A program made the translations under genes and the position numbers. From NCBI GenBank assembly GCA_937895645.1, contig CALBKQ010000213.1, positions 1 through 5,777 on the forward strand: a stretch of DNA of 5,777 bases. Reading direction: 5' to 3'. Of the stretch, positions 1 to 5,777 are shown piece after piece. Origin of the DNA: an uncultured Clostridia bacterium (GTDB lineage Bacteria; Bacillota; Clostridia; Oscillospirales; Acutalibacteraceae). A model generated the notes under the pieces. The model was given only the letters and a program-made list of their open reading frames with translations, did not search any database and had not been told where the DNA came from. Position 1 is the first letter of the stretch, and every line of letters begins with the position of its first letter.

Positions 1-420
1 GTCGGTATGGGTAATCTCGCGACACGTTGTTTTTTCATTTTTGTCACACAAAACACCTGCTTTTTCCAGCGCTGATAAAATGATTTCAGGTTTCATACCC
101 TCAACGCCTAATTTGCCCTCTTTTGAACTTTCGGTTTTACGTTTTTCTTTTCCATAAATATCGGGGATAAAAACATTTTTAATATTTTCACTTTTTGTAA
201 TACCATTTATGAAATTACGAATTTTGAAGCCTGCAGAATCAGAATCAGTCATTATTATAATTCCACGTTTTTCGGCAAGAAAACGGATAAGTTTTTGTTT
301 TTCTTTGTCCTTGAACACAGCAAAACCGTCGGTTTCAATGATTACTGTATCAATGATTGCCGACAGCTTTATTTTATCGTATTTACCTTCAACTATAACT
401 GCTTCTTTAATTTTAATCAT
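1..420 (-). CDS. rnmV: RNase M5-like TOPRIM protein (partial, 3' end off the left edge)
   Basis: The 140 visible N-terminal residues form a small TOPRIM domain of the RNase M5 type. In Firmicutes this enzyme makes the final cuts that release mature 5S rRNA from its precursor, acting in the cytoplasm on a ribosomal-protein-bound substrate. Seen directly: the acidic TOPRIM motif VEGKYD (Glu11), then a hydrophobic strand and the DxD motif MTDSDSAG (Asp59, Asp61), followed by FKIRNFI, which matches the family pattern TDPDxxGExIR. A GKLGVEGM stretch (102-109) matches the family's conserved GVE segment. The last residues (REITHTD) look like the start of the C-terminal domain (DUF4093 type in Clostridia). 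The ATG at 420 has the SD AAGGTGAG just upstream and lies 4 bases after holA, so it is probably co-transcribed with it. The usual ksgA neighbour would be outside the window. Another small TOPRIM nuclease is possible, but the motif order favours RNase M5. The C-terminus is not visible. Confidence 0.82.
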   Translation of the reverse strand, partial: MIKIKEAVIVEGKYDKIKLSAIIDTVIIETDGFAVFKDKEKQKLIRFLAEKRGIIIMTDSDSAGFKIRNFINGITKSENIKNVFIPDIYGKEKRKTESSKEGKLGVEGMKPEIILSALEKAGVLCDKNEKTTCREITHTD

Positions 421-431
421 AAACTCACCTT
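421..431 (-). promoter_or_regulatory. Ribosome binding site of the RNase M5-like gene, overlapping the holA stop
   Basis: Read on the minus strand, AAGGTGAG (431-424) lies 3 bases before the ATG at 420; the AAGGTG core has a 5-base spacer. The TGA inside it (427-425) is the holA stop codon, so a ribosome finishing holA ends on the next gene's binding site. This arrangement suggests reinitiation; it is inferred from sequence only. Confidence 0.8.
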
Positions 432-1465
432 GCTATTATAAGTGAAAGGCGCACTATAAGTTTTTCAAGAATTAACTCCCCTGACTGTGCAGAACCTTTA
501 AGTGCTTTATCTGCTTCTGCAAAGCAATCAAAACATTCACGAATTTGCTCATCAGTAAGATTTTTAGCAAAACGGTTACTATTTGTAAGTCTAAAATCTT
601 TGTTTTTATAATCGAAAATTTTTGCAGGATACATAACAGTTTCACCTGCTGTCACAGATGTTTTTACCCTATAAATATCAACAAATGCAGTAAGTATTAC
701 GCCAAAAATGTCAATAGGCTCAGCTTTTTGCATCATAAGAGTATGTAAAAGTTCGAGCGCACCTTGCGCGTTATGATTAAGTATAAGTTTTGACAAATCA
801 AAAGCTTTTGCTTCAAGACTCCGTACCGCAACACTGTCTATATGTTCACGAGTGATTTCACTACCCTGCCCTGCAAAGTTACAGGCTTTCTGGATTTCAT
901 TGAAAAGCACATTAAGGCTATCTCCTGAAAGTTCAATTAAATATGAGGCAGTACTATCATTCATTGCGCAACCGATTTTTGACGCATAAGCACAAAGGAT
1001 TTTTCGAAGTTCCCTACCCTCTGCTTTAGCAAAATTAACTGCAGTGGCATATTTTGTGAAATTATCAATTACCCATTTCCATTTTGAGTTTTTAGGTGAG
1101 ACTTCAATACCGTCCATCCAGAAAATTGTAATTGATGTATCAGGAATATTTTGAAGAAACTTTTCTAGTTGTTCTTTCTGGTCATTTGTAAGGGTATCAA
1201 GAGAAAAATCGTGAACCACAACAACAGAGTATTCGCTCATAAAAGGCATAGACTCGGCACCCTCAAAAACTTCGTCGAGAGTGTTTTCTTTACCGTCATA
1301 TTTACGCAAACTGAATGTTTCACTACCAGGAGTTACAAACTTTGAGCAGATTTTATTTGTATAAAACTGCTTTAAGTAATCTTCACTACCGTAGAAAAGA
1401 TAACAGTTAGACATATTCTTTTCTCTGATTTGCCTTTTAAGTTCGGCTTCATAAATCAATGCCAT
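425..1465 (-). CDS. holA: DNA polymerase III subunit delta
   Basis: This 346-residue protein is the delta subunit of the clamp loader, which opens the beta sliding clamp and loads it onto primed DNA. Seen in the sequence: the N-terminal signature YLFYGSEDYLK (22-32), the mid-protein GDSLNVLFNEIQKA (181-194), SLEAKAFDLSKLI (216-228) and the C-terminal EADKALKGSAQSGELILEKL (317-336), all in the order and spacing usual for HolA. Length matches the family's roughly 340 residues. As expected for delta, no Walker A motif is seen. The open frame extends to 1582, but the 39 extra residues overlap comEC and precede the conserved N-terminus. The ATG at 1465 lies 13 bases after the comEC stop and has a GGGA ribosome site 8 bases upstream, so I chose it. 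The comEC-holA order is common in Firmicutes and supports the call. The stop codon lies inside the next gene's ribosome binding site. Confidence 0.93.
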   Translation of the reverse strand: MALIYEAELKRQIREKNMSNCYLFYGSEDYLKQFYTNKICSKFVTPGSETFSLRKYDGKENTLDEVFEGAESMPFMSEYSVVVVHDFSLDTLTNDQKEQLEKFLQNIPDTSITIFWMDGIEVSPKNSKWKWVIDNFTKYATAVNFAKAEGRELRKILCAYASKIGCAMNDSTASYLIELSGDSLNVLFNEIQKACNFAGQGSEITREHIDSVAVRSLEAKAFDLSKLILNHNAQGALELLHTLMMQKAEPIDIFGVILTAFVDIYRVKTSVTAGETVMYPAKIFDYKNKDFRLTNSNRFAKNLTDEQIRECFDCFAEADKALKGSAQSGELILEKLIVRLSLIIAR

Positions 1466-1481
1466 AAGTTTATTCCCGTTA
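1466..1481 (-). promoter_or_regulatory. holA ribosome binding site next to the comEC stop
   Basis: On the minus strand the comEC stop TAA (1481-1479) is followed immediately by CGGGAA; GGGA (1477-1474) is 8 bases from the ATG at 1465. It is a moderate SD, the weakest of the four junctions, but it supports the 1465 start over the longer open frame starting at 1582. The in-frame ATG at 1510 has only a poor AGAAG directly against it. Confidence 0.6.
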
Positions 1482-3563
1482 TTCAAAATAAAATGAGTAT
1501 TTTCTGCCATCTTCTGACACAAGAATTTCTGCGTCAGGATTTTCATATTCAATGCGTTCTTTAATTTCAAACGCATTTTCACTATATAAAATGATTATAT
1601 CATAATCTTTTATTTTTTCAAAGAGCTTTTCTGCATTTTGACTGTCAATTAAAATGAGTTTTTTGTCTTTTACAGAAACCTCAATATATAACTCATAGTT
1701 TTCTGCATTTATTTTAACATTCTCATCTATTGTCAGCATTTTCACATTACTGATTGAACGATTTTCAAAAACCTGTGGAGAGTTGTAGCAGAAATATGTA
1801 TTTCCAACTGGAATTGCACCGTATAAATCCATAAGATATGATGGTGTAAATTCAGTTTTTTCTGTGATAAACACATTATCGATAGTTTTCTCATTATGGG
1901 AATTAAGTACATTCTTCATTTCAGCTGTATACAACGTGGTTGGTGGATTGATTAGTACACTTTTACCTTTTGAGTTAACTGTTAACACAGGTGATGGGTC
2001 TCTGCAAATAACATCAACTGACGGTGTGTTGTAATCATAAGTTGTGCAATAAGTTGATAAAAGAATAAACACAACTGTTAAAAATATGGATACGGTTTTC
2101 AACAGTATTCTTCTGTGCTTTCTGAATACTAACGCTACTAAAATAATGCACAGTGCAAAAACTACAAAATATATGTAATATCTATGAGTTACAGATAATG
2201 TTGACCATTCTGCAAGACCAATTTGTTCTGCAAAGATTTTAAGAAAATTGCTGATTGACCCCGTTATAATAAAGATTATTTCTGCTATAAAAGAAAGACC
2301 TGTTAAGTGTAAAAATGCACCCATAACAGTAAGTACCATCAAAGCAAGTGCTGAATCAATCATTACAATGTTTGATATGAAAGACGCTATTGGCAGAACA
2401 CCTACTTTTATCACGAAAACCGGTAGGGTAAAAATAGTTGTTGAAAAGCTTATTACGACAGTTGTTATAAGAAAATAAAGGGTCGAATTCTGCATTAAAT
2501 TCTTGCATTTGTGGTGGGTTTTCAATTTGAATATTACGTTATTGGCAAGTGTTAGTATTCCAAGTGTTGAAAGAGTTGTAAACCACAATGCACTAGATAA
2601 TGTTGCATAAGGATTTATTATAAGGATAAATGCAAGTGCTACACCTATTGAGTTAATGCTATCTGCGTCACGGTTCAAGGCTTTTCCTAAAAGCACAGCG
2701 CCAATCATAGCACCTGCGCGAATAACAGAAACACTGAAACCTGTCAGCGCCGAATACCCCAACAGACACAATGTGCCTATAATTACAGTATATTTGCGAA
2801 GTTTTGAAAAACGTTCTGTAAATCGCATTATTCCTATTGACCACAAAGTAAGGTGAAGCCCTGAAATAACAAGCAAATGTGCTGTTCCTGAATAATTGAA
2901 ATAATCAATTGTGGTATCCGCAATTTCTGATTTATCACCGATTGTCATGGCTTTTGCTATTGCACCGCTTTCACCCGGCAAATATGTATCAACAATATCT
3001 GAAAACCAGTTTCTGGCTATACCTAATCCGCTATAAAAACTATTTGTTTCACCTGTTTTGTCAACAAAGGTACTTTTGCCTTCAAAAAAAGTGAAATAAA
3101 TTTTTGAAGATAAAGAGTTTTCAAAAAACACATCCTTAAACTGTTCTTCACTTCTTATTACGATACCTGAAACTATATCACCCTCACGAAACATTTTGTT
3201 ATCTTCTGAAACATAACGGATTTTATAGTTCTCATTCTGGAGTTTTATTACATAAGTAAATGCGTAATCAGTTTCCTGTGGAGCCTGACACACTACGCCA
3301 CTGATTTTAGTTTGATTTTCATATTTGTTTTCAGCGTTTATATAGATGATTTGCGCAAAAATGAAAGATACTATATAAACTGCAACTGCAAAAAGGCTGA
3401 AGATTACAAATTTATATTTTCGCAACTTTTTGAATGCTACAAAAACGCAAAAAACAACCGTTGCCCCGATTAACAGAGCAACGGATAATCTGAAACTTAT
3501 ATTTGTTACAAGAAGTGACACTAAGAGCATTGAAAAGCCGATTACTGCGAATGGTCTTTTCAA
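1479..3563 (-). CDS. comEC: ComEC/Rec2 competence protein, DNA-uptake channel, with degenerate C-terminal domain
   Basis: ComEC is the inner-membrane channel that carries single-stranded DNA into the cytoplasm during transformation. From the TTG start the protein has 694 residues, near the usual 700-800. Seen: hydrophobic segments at about 5-21, 27-43 and 51-74; a soluble, probably OB-fold (DUF4131-like) region about 78-175; then the Competence domain about 185-500 with many membrane segments and the hallmark GTAHLLVISGLHLTL (226-240). A C-terminal soluble region (516-694) occupies the place of the metallo-beta-lactamase-like domain. It keeps the strand pattern but lacks the ligands: VDVGQGDS reads VDVICRDP, and the THxHxDH stretch reads TEKTEFT (567-573). 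The first available codon, GTG at 3608, overlaps hinT by 32 bases and has no SD. The TTG at 3563 has AAGGGGGAG 6 bases upstream and was chosen. The gene lies 13 bases after hinT and 13 before holA. No other competence gene is visible, so actual transformability is unknown. Confidence 0.93.
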   Translation of the reverse strand: MKRPFAVIGFSMLLVSLLVTNISFRLSVALLIGATVVFCVFVAFKKLRKYKFVIFSLFAVAVYIVSFIFAQIIYINAENKYENQTKISGVVCQAPQETDYAFTYVIKLQNENYKIRYVSEDNKMFREGDIVSGIVIRSEEQFKDVFFENSLSSKIYFTFFEGKSTFVDKTGETNSFYSGLGIARNWFSDIVDTYLPGESGAIAKAMTIGDKSEIADTTIDYFNYSGTAHLLVISGLHLTLWSIGIMRFTERFSKLRKYTVIIGTLCLLGYSALTGFSVSVIRAGAMIGAVLLGKALNRDADSINSIGVALAFILIINPYATLSSALWFTTLSTLGILTLANNVIFKLKTHHKCKNLMQNSTLYFLITTVVISFSTTIFTLPVFVIKVGVLPIASFISNIVMIDSALALMVLTVMGAFLHLTGLSFIAEIIFIITGSISNFLKIFAEQIGLAEWSTLSVTHRYYIYFVVFALCIILVALVFRKHRRILLKTVSIFLTVVFILLSTYCTTYDYNTPSVDVICRDPSPVLTVNSKGKSVLINPPTTLYTAEMKNVLNSHNEKTIDNVFITEKTEFTPSYLMDLYGAIPVGNTYFCYNSPQVFENRSISNVKMLTIDENVKINAENYELYIEVSVKDKKLILIDSQNAEKLFEKIKDYDIIILYSENAFEIKERIEYENPDAEILVSEDGRKYSFYFE
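1482..2018 (-). other. Degenerate metallo-beta-lactamase-like domain of ComEC
   Basis: This is codons 516-694 of comEC. In canonical ComEC proteins this region begins VDVGQGDS, carries a DTG loop and has a THxHxDH metal motif. Aligned by eye, the equivalents here are VDVICRDP (516-523), a NPPTT loop (539-543) and TEKTEFT (567-573, bases 1865-1845), so both motif His pairs and the Asp are replaced. The reading frame is open to the normal end with no frameshift, so this is a maintained domain that has lost its metal site rather than a broken gene. The alignment is by eye. Confidence 0.75.
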
Positions 3564-3579
3564 TGTTTTCTCCCCCTTA
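3564..3579 (-). promoter_or_regulatory. comEC ribosome binding site that fixes a TTG start, overlapping the hinT stop
   Basis: On the minus strand the sequence reads TAAGGGGGAG, then AAAACA, then TTG. The TAA (3579-3577) is the hinT stop; AAGGGGGAG (3578-3570) is a near-ideal SD placed 6 bases before TTG at 3563. Nothing SD-like precedes the GTG at 3608, so this site decides the comEC start. Confidence 0.82.
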
Positions 3580-3915
3580 AACCAACTTTTCTGAAAGGTT
3601 GTCGCCACTTAAAATGTGAAAATGAATGTGCTTTACCGTTTGTCCTGCTTTGTCACCACAGTTGTTGATTACTCTATAACTGTCAACACCTGCAAGACGA
3701 GCAATTTCAGGAATTTTTGCGAAGATATAACCCACGATTTCGCAGTTTTCCATTGTAATATCGTTTGCACTACTTGCAACATGGTCTTTTGGAATTACAA
3801 GCACATGAGTTTCTGCCTGAGGAGCAATATCACGGAATGCAAGGATTTTATCATCCTCATAAACCTTATTTGATGGAATTTCACCATTTGCTATTTTACA
3901 AAAAAGACAATCCAT
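3577..3915 (-). CDS. hinT: HIT-family (histidine triad) nucleotide hydrolase, HinT type
   Basis: This 112-residue protein matches the HIT family, whose HinT branch hydrolyses purine nucleoside phosphoramidates and aminoacyl-adenylates in the cytoplasm as a homodimer. Seen: the N-terminal MDCLFCKIANGEIPS, with a CxxC pair (Cys3, Cys6) like that used for zinc binding in some bacterial HIT proteins; the central ETHVLVIPKDH (35-45); RVINNCGDKAGQTV (81-94); and the histidine triad KHIHFHIL with His96, His98 and His100, the middle one being the expected nucleophile. Length is normal. The tail (SGDNLSEKLV) lacks the Trp-Pro-Pro-Gly ending common in HINT proteins. The open frame begins at a GTG at 3924, but that codon is inside the ribosome binding site, so the ATG at 3915 is the start. 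It lies 12 bases after alaS and 13 before comEC. Known HinT activity on aminoacyl-adenylates makes alaS an apt neighbour, but a functional link is inference. Confidence 0.92.
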   Translation of the reverse strand: MDCLFCKIANGEIPSNKVYEDDKILAFRDIAPQAETHVLVIPKDHVASSANDITMENCEIVGYIFAKIPEIARLAGVDSYRVINNCGDKAGQTVKHIHFHILSGDNLSEKLV

Positions 3916-3930
3916 AATTAGCACCTCTTA
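3916..3930 (-). promoter_or_regulatory. hinT ribosome binding site overlapping the alaS stop
   Basis: On the minus strand TAAGAGGTG contains the alaS stop TAA (3930-3928) and the SD AAGAGGTG (3929-3922), with a 6-base spacer to the ATG at 3915. It rules out the GTG at 3924, which is part of the SD itself, and suggests that hinT translation is coupled to alaS. Confidence 0.8.
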
Positions 3931-5777
3931 TTTAAGCATTGATTTAAGAATTTCATTAGCAGACATCAAAGCATCGTCAATCTTTGAAATATCTTTACCG
4001 CCTGCCATAGCCATATCAGGTTTACCGCCACCTGAACCACCTGCAATTTTAGCAACTTCACGGACAATATTACCTGCGTGAGCACCGCAGCTGATTGCAT
4101 CTTTACCACAAGCACAAGCAAATGATGCAGTGCCTTTTTCCTGATTTGAACCTGCAATAACAGCAACTGTATTAGGAGCAGAATCTCTTGCAGTTTCAGC
4201 CATTGAACGAAGACCGTTGGCATCAAGTTCACCTGCATAATAAACAACAAGCTGAACACCATTAACATCGATAGCCCCTGCCATAATACCTGCAGTCTTG
4301 AATGAGTTGATTTCTGCTTTAAGTGTTGCTATTTCCTTTTCTTTTGCTTTAAGGTCATTTGCAACTGCAACTGCTTTTTGTGGAAGTGCAGATACATTAC
4401 CTACTTTGAAAGCGTCAGCAGTTGTATAAAGAAGTTCATTCTTTTCGTCAATATATTTAAGAACATTTTTACCTGTTACTGCCTGAATTCTGCGAACCCC
4501 TGCTGCAACTGATGATTCGGAAACAATCTTGAAAAGACCGATTTTGCCAGTATTGTCAACGTGAGTACCACCACAAAGTTCTGTTGAGAAGTCACCTGCT
4601 TTTACAACACGAACAACATCACCGTACTTTTCACCGAAAAGTGCCATAGCGCCCATAGCCTTTGCTTCGTTAATAGGCATTTCCTTAATAAGCATCTGAG
4701 TCGCATTAAGGATTTCTTCGTTAACAAGGTCTTCTACCTTTTTAAGCTCTTCACCTGTCATACCTGTGAAATGAGTGAAGTCAAAACGAACTTCGTTTGC
4801 ATCTACAAGCTGACCAGCCTGTTCAACGTGAGTACCGAGAACAGAACGAAGTGCTGCCTGAAGAAGATGTGCGGCAGTATGATTTCTCACAATTGCTTTT
4901 CTGTTTTCTTCGTTGTATGTTGTAACAACTGTGTCGCCAACCTTAACAGCATCACCTGTAAGTGTACCGTGATGAAGAACTACACCGTCAGCATCCTTTG
5001 TTGTGTTAGTTACCTCAAATGTGCTGTCACCGATTGTGATAACACCAGTATCGCCAACTTGTCCACCACTTTCAGCATAAAAAGATGTTTTGTCAAGAAC
5101 AAGAATTGCATCACCTGACTCTACAAAATCTGCTCTTTCACCATTTGAAACGAGAGCAAGAATTGTTGCATTTGTGTTGTTTCCCTCGTAACCTGTAAAT
5201 TCAGTTTTTGTAACATCCTTAAATGAAACGCCACTGTTTCTCCAGTCAGTTTCAGCACCGTCACGCTTAACGCTCTTTGCTTTCATTCTTGCTTCTTCAA
5301 CAAACTTTTTGAAAGCATCTTCGTCAACTGTCATATTATTCTCAGCAACGATTTCCTTTGTTAAATCTATTGGGAAACCGAAAGTATCCTGAAGCTTGAA
5401 AGCATTTTCACCTGAAAGAATATTATCTTTTGAGTTAGCCATCATTTCGTTGAGAAGTCCAAGGCCTGAGTCGATTGTCTTATAAAAACTTTCCTCTTCC
5501 ATTGCGATAACTTTCTTAATATAATCCTGCTTTTCAACAAGGTTTGGATATGCATTTGCGTTCTCCTTGATTACTGTTTCGCAAACTTCTGCAAGGAATG
5601 GTCTGTCAATACCAATAAGACGACCATGACGAGCTGCACGACGAAGTAATCTTCTTAAAACATAACCACGACCTGAGTTTGATGGAAGAACACCATCACC
5701 AACCATAAATGTTGTACTACGAATATGGTCAGTAATAACACGAAGTGAAATATCTTTTTTAGCATCCTTATGATATT
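3928..5777 (-). CDS. alaS: Alanine--tRNA ligase (partial, N-terminus off the right edge)
   Basis: AlaRS charges tRNA-Ala with alanine and clears mischarged Ser and Gly in its editing domain. About 615 C-terminal residues are visible; the frame stays open to the window edge, so the first in-window Met codon (5706) is internal. Residues below count from that Met. Upstream of it, SLRVITDHIRS, and after it SNSGRGYVLRRLLRRA (9-24), are the conserved end of the aminoacylation domain. The editing domain carries HTAAH (276-280) and CGGTH (378-382), 102 residues apart, the same spacing as His564 and Cys666 in E. coli AlaRS, so all four zinc-site residues are present. A charged helix, KAKEKEIATLKAEINSF (453-469), precedes the C-Ala domain, whose glycine-rich GGSGGGKPDMAMAGG (556-570) is intact. 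By that offset about 265 residues are missing on the right, giving a normal total near 880. It is the first visible gene of the cluster; a leader such as a T-box would be outside the window. Confidence 0.97.
   Translation of the reverse strand, partial: YHKDAKKDISLRVITDHIRSTTFMVGDGVLPSNSGRGYVLRRLLRRAARHGRLIGIDRPFLAEVCETVIKENANAYPNLVEKQDYIKKVIAMEEESFYKTIDSGLGLLNEMMANSKDNILSGENAFKLQDTFGFPIDLTKEIVAENNMTVDEDAFKKFVEEARMKAKSVKRDGAETDWRNSGVSFKDVTKTEFTGYEGNNTNATILALVSNGERADFVESGDAILVLDKTSFYAESGGQVGDTGVITIGDSTFEVTNTTKDADGVVLHHGTLTGDAVKVGDTVVTTYNEENRKAIVRNHTAAHLLQAALRSVLGTHVEQAGQLVDANEVRFDFTHFTGMTGEELKKVEDLVNEEILNATQMLIKEMPINEAKAMGAMALFGEKYGDVVRVVKAGDFSTELCGGTHVDNTGKIGLFKIVSESSVAAGVRRIQAVTGKNVLKYIDEKNELLYTTADAFKVGNVSALPQKAVAVANDLKAKEKEIATLKAEINSFKTAGIMAGAIDVNGVQLVVYYAGELDANGLRSMAETARDSAPNTVAVIAGSNQEKGTASFACACGKDAISCGAHAGNIVREVAKIAGGSGGGKPDMAMAGGKDISKIDDALMSANEILKSMLK

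Noticed and set aside
1466..1582. Longer holA start at 1582 (39 extra residues)
   Set aside because: The extension overlaps the comEC coding end, precedes the conserved HolA N-terminus and would make the protein longer than usual; the ATG at 1465 has an SD and a clean 13-base gap.
1845..1865. Possibility that the missing ComEC metal motif reflects a frameshift or pseudogene
   Set aside because: The reading frame is continuous to a stop abutting the holA ribosome binding site, and the flanking strand pattern aligns without a shift, so point divergence fits better than a broken gene.
3916..3924. hinT start at the GTG at 3924
   Set aside because: The codon is part of the AAGAGGTG ribosome binding site; the ATG at 3915 has correct spacing and gives the typical HIT N-terminus.
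4028..4160. Frequent CACCTG/ACCTGC words, especially in alaS, resembling a repeated signal
   Set aside because: They correspond to ordinary Ala-Gly, Gly-Glu and similar codon pairs (GCAGGT, GGTGAA) in a Gly/Ala-rich protein, have no regular spacing and vary with the protein sequence.
3966..4268. Minus-strand open frame of 100 codons inside alaS in another frame
   Set aside because: It overlaps the intact C-Ala domain of AlaRS, and its Leu/Val/Gln-rich translation looks like an out-of-frame reading of that gene.
4771..5118. Plus-strand open frame of 115 codons opposite alaS
   Set aside because: It lies wholly over the conserved AlaRS editing domain. Its Cys/Asn/Val-rich translation has no recognisable motif, and no convincing SD was seen. 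It is an antisense shadow, as are the shorter plus-strand frames at 209-445, 545-748, 2248-2478, 2656-2856, 2909-3094 and 3616-3873.

Overview
The window is a single block of five tightly packed genes, all on the minus strand. In transcription order (right to left) they are alaS (alanyl-tRNA synthetase, start outside the window), a HIT-family nucleotide hydrolase (hinT type), comEC (DNA-uptake channel), holA (DNA polymerase III delta subunit) and a TOPRIM protein of the RNase M5 (rnmV) type, cut by the left edge. No plus-strand gene, RNA gene, mobile element, repeat array or CRISPR is supported.

The AT-rich sequence, strong GGAGG-like ribosome binding sites, a TTG start, the comEC-holA pair and the RNase M5-like protein all point to a low-GC Gram-positive bacterium of class Clostridia. 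A Ruminococcus/Oscillospiraceae-type gut bacterium is my best guess, from protein flavour only and not from any search.

Layout: 5777-3928 alaS (partial); 3915-3577 hinT; 3563-1479 comEC; 1465-425 holA; 420-1 rnmV-like (partial). The gaps are 12, 13, 13 and 4 bases. I see no promoter or terminator in any of them, so a single polycistronic transcript entering from the right is the simplest reading. At every junction the upstream stop codon lies inside or directly against the next ribosome binding site, which suggests translational coupling. Three genes (hinT, comEC, holA) need starts downstream of the longest open frame; the comEC start is a TTG with a very strong Shine-Dalgarno.

The genes are mostly housekeeping: tRNA charging and proofreading, nucleotide hydrolysis, the clamp-loader subunit, and probable 5S rRNA maturation. 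ComEC is the least ordinary. Its membrane competence domain looks intact, but its C-terminal metallo-beta-lactamase-like domain has lost every recognisable metal-binding residue. I do not see an undescribed multi-gene system here; the degenerate ComEC domain and the stop/SD-coupled arrangement are the points most worth a second look.
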